16,037 nucleotides of DNA from JAXGPP01 sp964436865 (GTDB lineage: Bacteria > Planctomycetota > Planctomycetia > Pirellulales > Thermoguttaceae). Numbering within the stretch: the stretch's first letter is position 1; each line of letters opens with the position of its first letter. Both the position numbers and the translations under genes were made by a program. Positions 6,546 through 14,149 of this stretch are shown here, one piece after another. The stretch spans positions 1-16,037 of the forward strand of contig CAYTFK010000147.1 of assembly GCA_964436865.1 (NCBI GenBank), given 5' to 3'. The notes under the pieces were generated by a model. It saw nothing but the letters and a program-made list of their open reading frames with translations, was not told where the DNA came from and ran no database searches.

Positions 6546-6977
6546 TCAAGGGGTTTTTCTGAACATGAGACTCTCGATGCGGCAGCATTCCGCGGACACG
6601 GCGACGTCTGGCTCGGTGACCGACTCGATGCGGACTTCGCTTCCCGGACGGAGATTTCCCTGGCAGCGCGTCTCGTGGACCTGGTCGTCGTCGATGTCGT
6701 AGTCCCACTCGCGAACCGCTACCCTGTCTACCAGTAGCCTGGACCTGGCCCCCGTGCCCCCGTCATCCTTGTCATCCTTGTAGCGGACCACGATCTCGTA
6801 GCGGCCGGTCTGGCCGGGGAACGACCAACGCGCAACCGCGCGGGTGGCCGGCTTCAGCTCGAAGATCCCCGGCGGCCCAATCTTGATGAACTCCCCGTCC
6901 CGGTAGTACCCGGCACCGGTCCCGTCGATGGCAAGGTCCATCCACATGGCCGGCAGCATCATGGCGCCGTCGGGCAT
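6546..6977 (-). CDS. Carbohydrate-binding-module-like protein or detached domain
   Basis: From ATG 6977 this gives 143 residues. The sequence has the feel of a Ca-dependent CBM or CBM-like beta sandwich: 'GAGYYRDGEFIKIGPPG', 'WSFPGQTGRYEIVVRYKDD', 'LLVDRVAVREWDYDIDDDQ' and 'PGSEVRIESVTEPD'. No signal peptide or Shine-Dalgarno is seen at the chosen start. A GTG at 7043 would add a short leader that is not a signal either. The frame stays open upstream through the isomerase gene, but in a different phase. It may be a separate gene, a remnant of a longer secreted protein, or a domain once fused to the upstream isomerase-like protein. Coding character is convincing; gene boundaries are not. Confidence 0.6.
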   Translation of the reverse strand: MPDGAMMLPAMWMDLAIDGTGAGYYRDGEFIKIGPPGIFELKPATRAVARWSFPGQTGRYEIVVRYKDDKDDGGTGARSRLLVDRVAVREWDYDIDDDQVHETRCQGNLRPGSEVRIESVTEPDVAVSAECCRIESLMFRKTP

Positions 6978-7054
6978 GGTGCGGTAGCCGTTGACGAGTA
7001 TGTCACGGTCACCTCGACGGCTGAGAGCGGTGGTGCACAGCACCTGAACCGGTG

Positions 7055-8614
7055 TCACGCGCTGAAGTTGTCCCAGGCAATATTGAGGCGGCGGAGGGCG
7101 TAGCCGACTTCGCGGAGGTAGTCGCCGTAGCAGGTCACGGCGTGGAATCCCTGCATTTCCCGGGTGAGCCGCTCCCACTGGCCGTCGATCTCCAGGTCGA
7201 TCTGCGAACGGCAGATGGGATGGTTGGGGCTTTCGAGCACTTTGCCGCGGAAGCCGCACCATCGCGTGCAGGCGAAATTGGGCACCACGGTCGTTGTCAC
7301 CTGCCCCTTGGTGTACTCCACCTTGGTCGCAGCGCCGTAGTCCGACTCGAAGTGGGTCATGATCCGCACCGGCTCGGCGTCCTTGCCGTTCATCTTCCGC
7401 GGCGCGGCGCAGTGGGCGATAGTGATCATGCCGTGATGGGGGAAATGGGTGTTGGCCACAAACGACGGCTTGCCCGAGATCCACCGCAACAGCACGCCCG
7501 GCATGGTGTGCGTCAGGTCGACGTGGCAGAAACCGGTGAGCCCCTCGTCGTTGAGCAGGCTCAGGGCCAGACATGGCGGCGTGTCGAGCGGCCGGATCAA
7601 GCCGCCCATGCAGTTGGCCACGCCGATGTTGGTCGCCCCGTGCTCGGCCATGATGTCCTTGAACAACCGCAGGGCGACGAACGAATTGACGACGAACCTG
7701 CGATCGGTGTCGAGCGTCACGCCGCGCTCGGCCAGCAACGCGCCAGCTTGTCGCTCCGCGTCGGCCATCGCACGCTCGTCGCCACGGAGACTCGCCAGCC
7801 GGGCCTCCATGTCGGCGTGGCTCACCTCGATGATCTCGTACTTCCACACCTCGCGGGCGTGCTTCGGCCCGCACTCCTGCCCGGTGGGCGTATAGGCCTG
7901 CAAGCCCCCCAGCGCGATGACCTTTGTGCCCATCGCGTTCTTCAGTCCATAGAGCGCCCTGAGCCGCCAGAGCACATCGCCGTACTCGTCGACAACGATG
8001 TCCTCCGCGTCCATGTTCGGCTCGATGTCGGTGTCGGTGTTCTTGTTGAGGAACCGGAACAGGGCGATCTCGTAGTAGAGGTAGAACGGACCCGAGCGGT
8101 GCCGAAGGAACATGATGTTCGGCTTGCCCGAGGCGGCAAGCGTGGCGAACCACTCCTGCGGGCCACCCGAAGCGTACACCAGCAGCGCGTCGGTTTCCGC
8201 CTTGGCAGCGGCTTCGGCCTCGGCTTGATTTCCCACCAGCGATACGGGTGCGAACTCGATGGGAAACTCGGAATCGGCGGCCAGCTTCTTCAGTTCCCCG
8301 TCGATTCGCCGGGCTTCAGCCTCGACGTCCTCCTTCGCGGCAAGACCCCCGTAAGGTCGCCAGCTCGTCAGCTCCTGGCGGACCGGAATGGCATAGACCA
8401 GCAACGGCTTGACCCTGAGCGACGCACCCCGCGGCAGCGCGCCGCCGGTCGGCGCCGATTCGGCCGCCAGCGCGGCCGCTGGGAGCGCCTGCCACGCCAG
8501 CCCGGCGACCGCCGCACCGCCCAGTGCGCCGACAAATGCACGCCGGCTCAATCCAGCCGCCTCGCAGCACGCACAACGACACGCCGCACCGTCGCGATGT
8601 TGACCGACGCTCAT
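7055..8614 (-). CDS. Tat-exported L-fucose-isomerase-like protein (copy 1)
   Basis: The start is ATG 8614, with GGGGAG seven bases upstream. An ATG at 8677 lies before the predicted transcription start and is rejected. The protein has 519 residues. Cys12-x-Cys14-x-Cys16-Cys17 comes just before the twin-arginine motif 'SRRAFVGALGG' (Arg24-Arg25) and an Ala-rich hydrophobic stretch ending near 'AALAAES'. The body resembles the L-fucose/L-arabinose isomerase fold. A Rossmann-like N-terminal part contains 'ETDALLVYASGG', and a C-terminal part contains 'ITIAHCAAP' (His401-Cys402) and 'GFHAVTCYGDYLREV' (His491). Known fold relatives interconvert aldoses and ketoses with a bound metal in the cytoplasm. 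Export and low similarity make true isomerase activity uncertain. It is divergent from the WbsX operon and followed by the CBM-like ORF. Confidence 0.78.
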   Translation of the reverse strand: MSVGQHRDGAACRCACCEAAGLSRRAFVGALGGAAVAGLAWQALPAAALAAESAPTGGALPRGASLRVKPLLVYAIPVRQELTSWRPYGGLAAKEDVEAEARRIDGELKKLAADSEFPIEFAPVSLVGNQAEAEAAAKAETDALLVYASGGPQEWFATLAASGKPNIMFLRHRSGPFYLYYEIALFRFLNKNTDTDIEPNMDAEDIVVDEYGDVLWRLRALYGLKNAMGTKVIALGGLQAYTPTGQECGPKHAREVWKYEIIEVSHADMEARLASLRGDERAMADAERQAGALLAERGVTLDTDRRFVVNSFVALRLFKDIMAEHGATNIGVANCMGGLIRPLDTPPCLALSLLNDEGLTGFCHVDLTHTMPGVLLRWISGKPSFVANTHFPHHGMITIAHCAAPRKMNGKDAEPVRIMTHFESDYGAATKVEYTKGQVTTTVVPNFACTRWCGFRGKVLESPNHPICRSQIDLEIDGQWERLTREMQGFHAVTCYGDYLREVGYALRRLNIAWDNFSA

Positions 8615-8675
8615 GGCAAGACTCCCCTGGTTGATTTCGTAGTGGACTGTGCCAGATTCCGCCTCGGACGCCACC

Positions 8676-8705
8676 ACTCTAGCCGTGAGTATTGCCGGCA
8701 GTCAA
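8676..8705 (-). promoter_or_regulatory. Predicted promoter of the copy-1 isomerase-like gene
   Basis: On the minus strand TTGACT (8700-8705), an 18-base spacer and TAGAGT (8676-8681) place the transcription start near 8670, giving a leader of about 55 bases to ATG 8614. It supports that start over the longer ORF. Confidence 0.5.
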
Positions 8706-8740
8706 CAAGATGCCGGGCGGCAGTTCGCTGGGGCACACGG

Positions 8741-8769
8741 TTGAGTTCCGCGACGTCCGCCGTTACCAT
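8741..8769 (+). promoter_or_regulatory. Possible promoter of the WbsX-isomerase-BNR operon
   Basis: TTGAGT (8741-8746), a 17-base spacer and TACCAT (8764-8769) lie about 50 bases before the start at 8821. The -10 is weak. With the minus-strand promoter at 8676-8705 it makes a compact divergent control region of about 100 bases. Confidence 0.4.
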
Positions 8770-8820
8770 GGCCTGCGCATCACGCCGTTGAAAATGAACC
8801 TTTCGCGAGAGTCTTCCGCC

Positions 8821-10059
8821 ATGCCGCAACGAATGAATCGACGCCGGTTTCTGCAGTCGTCCGCTGCCGGGGCGGCCACATGGGCTGCCTGCCAGCCGGT
8901 CTTCGACCCTGCGGTTCACGCCGCCGAGTCGGCAGGCGAGATCCAGGTCGCCAGCTACTACTTCCCCAACTACCACCCCAGCGACGCCCGGAATGAGAAG
9001 CTCAAGGGCAAGGGCTGGAGCGAGTGGGAACTGGTCAAGGCGGCCAAACCCCGTTTCGAAGGGCATCACCAACCCAACGTGCCGCTGTGGGGCTACACCG
9101 ACGAATCCGATCCGGCGGCGATGGCCCAGAAGATCGATGCCGCGGCCAATCACGGCGTCGACGCCTTCATTTTCGACTGGTACTACTACGAAGACGGCCT
9201 GTACCTTGAGCGGGCACTCGAAAAAGGCTTCTTCGGGGCTTCCAACAACCAGCGGCTCAAGTTCGCGCTCATGTGGGCCAACCACGACTGGATCGAGATC
9301 CAGCCCTACAAACTCGGCGCGCCGCGTACAGTGATCTATCCCGGTCGCGTGTCGCCGCAAGCCTTCGACCGCATGGCCGACTACATCGTCGCCACCTACT
9401 TCAAGCATCCCAGCCACTGGCTCATCGACGGCCGCCCCTACTTCTCGGTCTACGACCTCTCGAAGCTCATGGAGAACTTCGGCTCGGTGGCGGCAACCCG
9501 GGCGGCGCTCGACAAGTTCCGCGAGAAGACCGTCGCCGCCGGTTTCCCCGGCCTGCATCTCAACGCGGTGGTTTGGGGCCAGGCGATCCTGCCCGGCGAG
9601 GGAAAGCCGGCCGATCCGGCGAAACTGGTGAAGGATCTCGGCTTCGACAGCGTTACGTCTTACGTCTGGATCCATCACGTGGCGTTGCCCACGTTCCCGG
9701 TGACCGATTACGGCTACGTTCGCGACAAGTACTTCGAGTACTGGGAGCGGGCGGAGGGGATGTTCGACGTGCCCTACTATCCCAACGCCACGATGGGCTG
9801 GGACTCCAGCCCCCGGGCCGACCAGTCCGACCCGTTCGTCAACCGCGGCTATCCGTTCATGGGCACCATCGGCAACAACACTCCCGAGGAGTTCAAAACG
9901 GCGCTGGCCATGATGCGAAAGCGGCTCGAACAGCGGCCGGCCAAGGATCGCATCCTGACGATCAACTGCTGGAACGAATGGACCGAGGGGAGCTACCTCG
10001 AGCCCGATACGCGGCACGGCATGAAGTACCTCGAAGCCGTCCGCGACGTGCTTTCGTGA
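8821..10059 (+). CDS. Tat-exported WbsX / GH99-like domain protein
   Basis: A 412-residue protein. ATG 8821 is preferred because it places 'MNRRRFLQSSAAGAA', a standard Tat motif, near the N-terminus; upstream in-frame ATGs at 8692 and 8794 would bury it. After the signal (ending near 'VHAAES') comes the WbsX/GH99-like hallmark 'VASYYFPNYHPSDARN', then 'GKGWSEWELVKAAKP', 'GHHQPNVPLWGY', 'FIFDWYYYEDG' and 'NEWTEGSYLEPD' (Asn385-Glu389). Known relatives include glycosyltransferase-associated WbsX proteins and GH99 endo-mannosidases. Their residues in the final Asn-Glu-Trp motif are strongly conserved. Export to the cell surface suggests glycan cleavage rather than synthesis. It is the first gene of the plus-strand operon, 46 bases before the next. 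Confidence 0.85.
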   Translation: MPQRMNRRRFLQSSAAGAATWAACQPVFDPAVHAAESAGEIQVASYYFPNYHPSDARNEKLKGKGWSEWELVKAAKPRFEGHHQPNVPLWGYTDESDPAAMAQKIDAAANHGVDAFIFDWYYYEDGLYLERALEKGFFGASNNQRLKFALMWANHDWIEIQPYKLGAPRTVIYPGRVSPQAFDRMADYIVATYFKHPSHWLIDGRPYFSVYDLSKLMENFGSVAATRAALDKFREKTVAAGFPGLHLNAVVWGQAILPGEGKPADPAKLVKDLGFDSVTSYVWIHHVALPTFPVTDYGYVRDKYFEYWERAEGMFDVPYYPNATMGWDSSPRADQSDPFVNRGYPFMGTIGNNTPEEFKTALAMMRKRLEQRPAKDRILTINCWNEWTEGSYLEPDTRHGMKYLEAVRDVLS

Positions 10060-10105
10060 GCTTGGCGCAAACGGGGCAATTTCAAACTGCAGGAAAGTGC
10101 GGACC

Positions 10106-11593
10106 ATGAACGAAACCGATATTCACGACGACGAAGCGGGGTGTTCCTGTGGTTGTGACCGCAGGGGGTTTCTGGCGGCGATCGGCGCTGCGGCCGGCGG
10201 CGGTTTGCTCTGGTCGTCGGGCGAAGCGAGAGCCGCCAACGGCGAAGCGGCGAGAACCCGGCAGGGCGCTACAATCCGCACGGTCTTCATTTATCCGCCC
10301 TCTTCCACTTTTGCTGGCCCCGATGGCTGGTGGAGCTGGCCTGGCAACGAGTTCGACGCCGAAGGGCGGCAGAAGCAGTACATGGCGGCGCTCAGAGATA
10401 TGGAGAAACGGCTCGGAGTGACCCTTGCCGCCGACAATTCGTCGGTCGCCAACGCCGCCGACGCCGAGCGCATCACCGAGGAACTTCGCGAGCAGCGGCC
10501 CGATGGCCTGCTGCTGGTGATGTTCTACAACGTGGGGATGCCCCACGCCGAAACGCTGCTCAAGACGGCCGATGAACTGGGCATTCCGGCAGTCTTCTTC
10601 ATCGGCCTGGGGGTCAAGCATGGTCCGGTCAAATCGCTGCGGCGGCCGGGCGTCTACCTCATCCAGTCGCTCGACAATTTCGAGGCGATCGAGAGCGGGC
10701 TGCGGATGATCAACGCCCGCAAGCTCATGTCGCAGAGCCGTCTGCTGAGCATCACCGAGGCCCCCGAGCCGCGCGAAGGGGTCGAGCCGTTCCTGGGCGT
10801 CACCGTCCGCGTGATCCCGTTCGCCCGCTACGCCGAGGTCTTCGGACAGGTCGAGATCGGCGACGAGGGCCGCGGCCTGATTGCCGATGTGACGGGCAAG
10901 GCCCAGGAGTCGCGCGGCATCACACCCGAAGCGCTGGAAAACGCCGCGCGGGCGCACCTGGCGCTCAAGCGGCTTCTGGCCGAGGAGCAGGCCGACGGCG
11001 TGACGATGAACTGCCTCCGCCGCGGCATGCTCAAGCCGTGCATCAGTTTCGCCACACTGAACGGGCAGCTCATTCCGGCGGCATGCGAGAACGATTTGCC
11101 GGCCGTCTACACGCAACTGATGGGACAGCTTCTATTGGGCCGCCCCGGCTTCCAGCACAACCCGTGCTACGAGACCGAAAAGAACCACTACTTCGGTTCG
11201 CACTGCACCTGCACCACGAAGCTCTACGGGCCGGAAGGGCCGGAGCTCCCGTACCTGCTCCGCCGCTTCGCCCACACCAACGAAGGGAGCTGCGCGATCC
11301 AGGTGTTCTGGAATCCGGGCGATCCGGTGACGATGGTCCGCTACTATCCGGGTGAGCCACCGAAGCTTGATGTCTACTCCGGCAAGGTCGTCGCCTCGCA
11401 CCCCATCCCGCCCGCCGCTGGCTGCACGACGAACGTGGAGATCGAGCTGACCGACCGCGACGACGCCTGCATGGTGCAGGGACATCACAACCTGCTCTTC
11501 TGCGGCGACTTCGCACGCAAGTTCAGGCTCTTCGCCCAACTGCACCGCATGGAACTGGTCGACTCCGGTTACAAAGGACCCTGGCCGCTATGA
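10106..11593 (+). CDS. Tat-exported L-fucose-isomerase-like protein (copy 2)
   Basis: A 495-residue protein. ATG 10106 is chosen with AGGA at 10091-10094; the GTG at 10097 is too close to that site. The N-terminus has Cys13-x-Cys15-x-Cys17 directly before the twin-arginine motif 'DRRGFLAAIG' (Arg19-Arg20). The body follows the fucose-isomerase-like plan: 'VFIYPPSSTF', 'PDGLLLVMFYNVGMPH', 'GVTMNCLRRGML', then C-terminal 'YFGSHCTCTTKL' (His366-Cys369) and 'MVQGHHNLLFCGDFARKF' (His460-His461). The His-Cys and His-His positions correspond to conserved parts of the family's C-terminal domain and may bind metal or sugar (inference). It overlaps the following gene by ATGA at 11590-11593, so the two are translationally coupled. 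It is diverged from copy 1 but shares its architecture. Confidence 0.78.
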   Translation: MNETDIHDDEAGCSCGCDRRGFLAAIGAAAGGGLLWSSGEARAANGEAARTRQGATIRTVFIYPPSSTFAGPDGWWSWPGNEFDAEGRQKQYMAALRDMEKRLGVTLAADNSSVANAADAERITEELREQRPDGLLLVMFYNVGMPHAETLLKTADELGIPAVFFIGLGVKHGPVKSLRRPGVYLIQSLDNFEAIESGLRMINARKLMSQSRLLSITEAPEPREGVEPFLGVTVRVIPFARYAEVFGQVEIGDEGRGLIADVTGKAQESRGITPEALENAARAHLALKRLLAEEQADGVTMNCLRRGMLKPCISFATLNGQLIPAACENDLPAVYTQLMGQLLLGRPGFQHNPCYETEKNHYFGSHCTCTTKLYGPEGPELPYLLRRFAHTNEGSCAIQVFWNPGDPVTMVRYYPGEPPKLDVYSGKVVASHPIPPAAGCTTNVEIELTDRDDACMVQGHHNLLFCGDFARKFRLFAQLHRMELVDSGYKGPWPL

Positions 11594-13974
11594 CGCTCAC
11601 CATCCGTTGCCTGTCGGCATTTGCCGCACTGCTCGTTCCGGTCTGTTGCCTCGCGCAGAACGCCCCGCCGGCCGAGGAAGAGCTGGCGCCGATCGAGTTC
11701 AGCATCGGCGGTTGCGGCGGGGCGTACTTCCTTGCCGAACCGGGTGAGCTGACCGTTGAACTGGAGAAACGCGACCGCAATCGGCGGACGGGGACCGAAC
11801 TGCGGGCGATCCTCGCCGGACCTGACCGCACCGTGCTCCAGGAAGTGAGCATTCCCGACGACGGCCAGCCCGCGCGGAGCGGATTGGGACCTGCGCAGAG
11901 AGTCAGGCTCTCGGTGCCAGTCGCCCGGAAGGGCGTTTACGCGCTCAACATCACTGTTTCGCAGGACCGATACGGCGACGAGATCCTGTGGGGCTTCTCG
12001 ACGAATTGCCCGAAGTACCTCATCGAGACCTCGCGCGGGCACCGCGACCAGCGCCGCGAGGAACCGATCGTGCTCGGACGCGGCGATCGACCCGGCGACG
12101 TCTGCTTCCTGCCCCGTCGCGGCGAATTTGCCGTCGAGGCGACGGGTCTGGCCGAAAGCGTCAAGGAACTGTCCGTCTACGACGGCCAGGGGCGGCTTGT
12201 GCAAACGATCGCCGTCGAATCGGGCGGCCAGGCCTCGCACACATTTCCGGCCGGCGACCGCGGCGCCGGTCTCTGGCGGCTCCATCTGCCGGCCGCACAG
12301 GCGATCATCCAGATCGACGGCGTGACACGATGGGACGAAGGGGACGCCTATCCCAACTTGCCCTACTGGACGCCCAAGGCAGAGTCGTTCTTTCCCTGGC
12401 ACGACTACCGCTGGCTCGTGACCCCCTACAGCCGCACGCTGTACGGCGAACCGGGCCGCCAGGCGATTGCGCGGTTTGAAGTGCACAACAACTCGGAACA
12501 GAAACGGACGATTGATCTGGCGCTGGAGTTCCCCGGGGCGTCGTGGCCGGCGCAGCTTTCCGACCAACAGGTCGAACTCAGAGCGAAACAATCTCGCGAG
12601 GTCACCGTCGAGGGAGAATTCCCGGCCGCCGGCGAGAGCCTGGTTTGCCACGTTCGCGCGACGCCGCGCGAGAACCCGGAGTTCTCCACATATTCAACCG
12701 TGACACTCATCGGCGGGGAATCACCGGCCAGTCGACCGCTTGAAATACCGCTGGTGCTCAAACCCTATCGGCACGAGAACGAGCAGTTCGGCTATGCGCC
12801 CGACTATCCGCTCGACGGCGCGATGTACTTCGACCCGGAGAACCGTCCGTACATCGTCGGCGATGATGGCGTGGTCACGTGGCGCGATGGTGCTTGGACG
12901 GGGCCGCAAGCCAGGGCGTTCAGCGTGGATTCGACGAAAGTGGCCTTCGATCGCGACGGCCGGGTGTACGCACTGGGCAGGGCCGACAGGCGGCCGGCGT
13001 TGCTCTACTCCACCGATGCCGGGCGGACCTTTTCCGCGGCGGTCCTCCCTGGTGAGCCACGGCGCGGGCAGTCATTCGACATCGAGCAGTTCTCGGGACA
13101 CAACATCCCCGACGGTCCGCCGCCGATCCTGCGCTACACGCAGACGGCCAGCGACCCGAAGCGGATCTGGCGGCGGTTCAACGACCTGGAATTGCTGCTG
13201 CCCCAGTGGACGGATGGCGGCGTGGAATTCGCCGAACCGGTGCTGATCTCCAAGAAGTGCATCGGGTTATCGCTTCATTCCGGCGCGCCGTCGACCGTCG
13301 TCTCGCGCGGCGCGAAGGTACACGTCGTTTTCGCCGAAGCCACCGAGCCTGAAGAAAAAGTGCCCGGAGTGCCGACCTACGTGGTTACGTACGATCGCCA
13401 GGCGGGCAAGCTGGGAGAGCCGGCGCTCATCGGCTACGGCGCGCCGCCGAACGACATCCACAACACGCCCAGCATCACCATCGATAGCCGGGGCTACCTG
13501 CACGCGCTGGCCGGCACGCACGGGCGGCCGTTCCAATACGCGCGGTCGCTCGAATCCAACGATGCCGGCCGCGGCTGGACCGAGGCGATGCCGGTGGGCG
13601 AGGATCTGGAGCAGACCTACATCGGGCTGGTGTGCGGGCCCGACGACTCACTCCATTTAACGTACCGGCTGTGGCAGCGGAACAAGGAGCCGTTTCCGCT
13701 GAGCCACTACGCGACGCTTGCCTACCAGCGCAAGCCGGCCGACAAGCCGTGGGAGACGCCGCGGGTGCTGATCGTGCCGCCGTTTTCCGAATACAGCGTC
13801 TTTTACCATCGGCTTACGATCGACCAGCGCGGGCGGCTGTTCCTGTCGTACGACTACTGGTCGACATACTGGTTCTACCGCACCGACCACCGCGGCAATC
13901 GCCGCGCCCTGATGATGTCGCCCGACGGCGGCAAAACGTGGAAACTTGCCGATAACGGCGACCTGATTCGATAG
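11590..13974 (+). CDS. Secreted BNR_4-type propeller protein, candidate polysaccharide lyase or glycosidase
   Basis: A 794-residue protein with a Sec signal peptide (about residues 1-22, ending 'PVCCLAQ'). Residues ~35-380 are beta-rich and Ig/sandwich-like, with 'FEVHNNSEQKRTIDLALEFP' typical of a NEW1/CARDB-like domain. From about residue 395 a propeller begins. Repeated 'fDpenRPYIV', 'FDRDGRVYALGR' and 'YSTDAGRTFSAA' segments precede 'HNTPSITIDSRGYLHALAGT' (His624 onward) and a terminal 'MMSPDGGKTWKLA' BNR/Asp-box. This pattern matches the BNR_4 family, whose characterised members include ulvan and related uronic-acid lyases (PL24/25-type). Lyase activity here is inference. It is the last gene of the operon and overlaps the isomerase-like gene by four bases. 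Confidence 0.8.
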   Translation: MTLTIRCLSAFAALLVPVCCLAQNAPPAEEELAPIEFSIGGCGGAYFLAEPGELTVELEKRDRNRRTGTELRAILAGPDRTVLQEVSIPDDGQPARSGLGPAQRVRLSVPVARKGVYALNITVSQDRYGDEILWGFSTNCPKYLIETSRGHRDQRREEPIVLGRGDRPGDVCFLPRRGEFAVEATGLAESVKELSVYDGQGRLVQTIAVESGGQASHTFPAGDRGAGLWRLHLPAAQAIIQIDGVTRWDEGDAYPNLPYWTPKAESFFPWHDYRWLVTPYSRTLYGEPGRQAIARFEVHNNSEQKRTIDLALEFPGASWPAQLSDQQVELRAKQSREVTVEGEFPAAGESLVCHVRATPRENPEFSTYSTVTLIGGESPASRPLEIPLVLKPYRHENEQFGYAPDYPLDGAMYFDPENRPYIVGDDGVVTWRDGAWTGPQARAFSVDSTKVAFDRDGRVYALGRADRRPALLYSTDAGRTFSAAVLPGEPRRGQSFDIEQFSGHNIPDGPPPILRYTQTASDPKRIWRRFNDLELLLPQWTDGGVEFAEPVLISKKCIGLSLHSGAPSTVVSRGAKVHVVFAEATEPEEKVPGVPTYVVTYDRQAGKLGEPALIGYGAPPNDIHNTPSITIDSRGYLHALAGTHGRPFQYARSLESNDAGRGWTEAMPVGEDLEQTYIGLVCGPDDSLHLTYRLWQRNKEPFPLSHYATLAYQRKPADKPWETPRVLIVPPFSEYSVFYHRLTIDQRGRLFLSYDYWSTYWFYRTDHRGNRRALMMSPDGGKTWKLADNGDLIR

Positions 13975-14030
13975 GTCCTCCGCAGCCAGCCCCGGAGGAG
14001 CGACAATTGCCCGGAATCCGATTTTCTGTC

Positions 14031-14111
14031 GCCCCTTCGGGGCTCCTATGCCTGCTCGCATTCATTCCAGGGGCTTACGCCCCTGGCTATCGGCTGTCGC
14101 CGCTTCGCGGC
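14031..14111. repeat. REP-like element of three GC-rich hairpins between convergent genes
   Basis: Three compact hairpins occur in a row: GCCCC-TTC-GGGGC (14031-14043), CCAGGGGC-TTAC-GCCCCTGG (14067-14086, perfect 8-bp stem) and GCCGC-TTC-GCGGC (14099-14111). The run lies between the stops of two convergent genes (13974 and 14150). The style matches dispersed intergenic palindromic repeats of planctomycete genomes (from memory, unverified). It may also block transcription from both sides. Confidence 0.75.
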
Positions 14112-14149
14112 TGAAGAAGGACGAAGCTGCTCAGGGCTTCCGCTTGAGG

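Noticed and set aside
7052..8791. A 579-codon plus-strand ORF opposite the isomerase-like gene
   Set aside because: It is antisense to a gene with a Tat signal, conserved motifs, ribosome-binding site and promoter. Its protein is rich in Arg, His and Val without motifs, as expected for a high-GC shadow frame.
8611..10107. A 498-codon minus-strand ORF opposite the WbsX-like gene
   Set aside because: It is antisense to a protein with clear WbsX/GH99 motifs, shows no domain pattern, and is a third-position GC effect.
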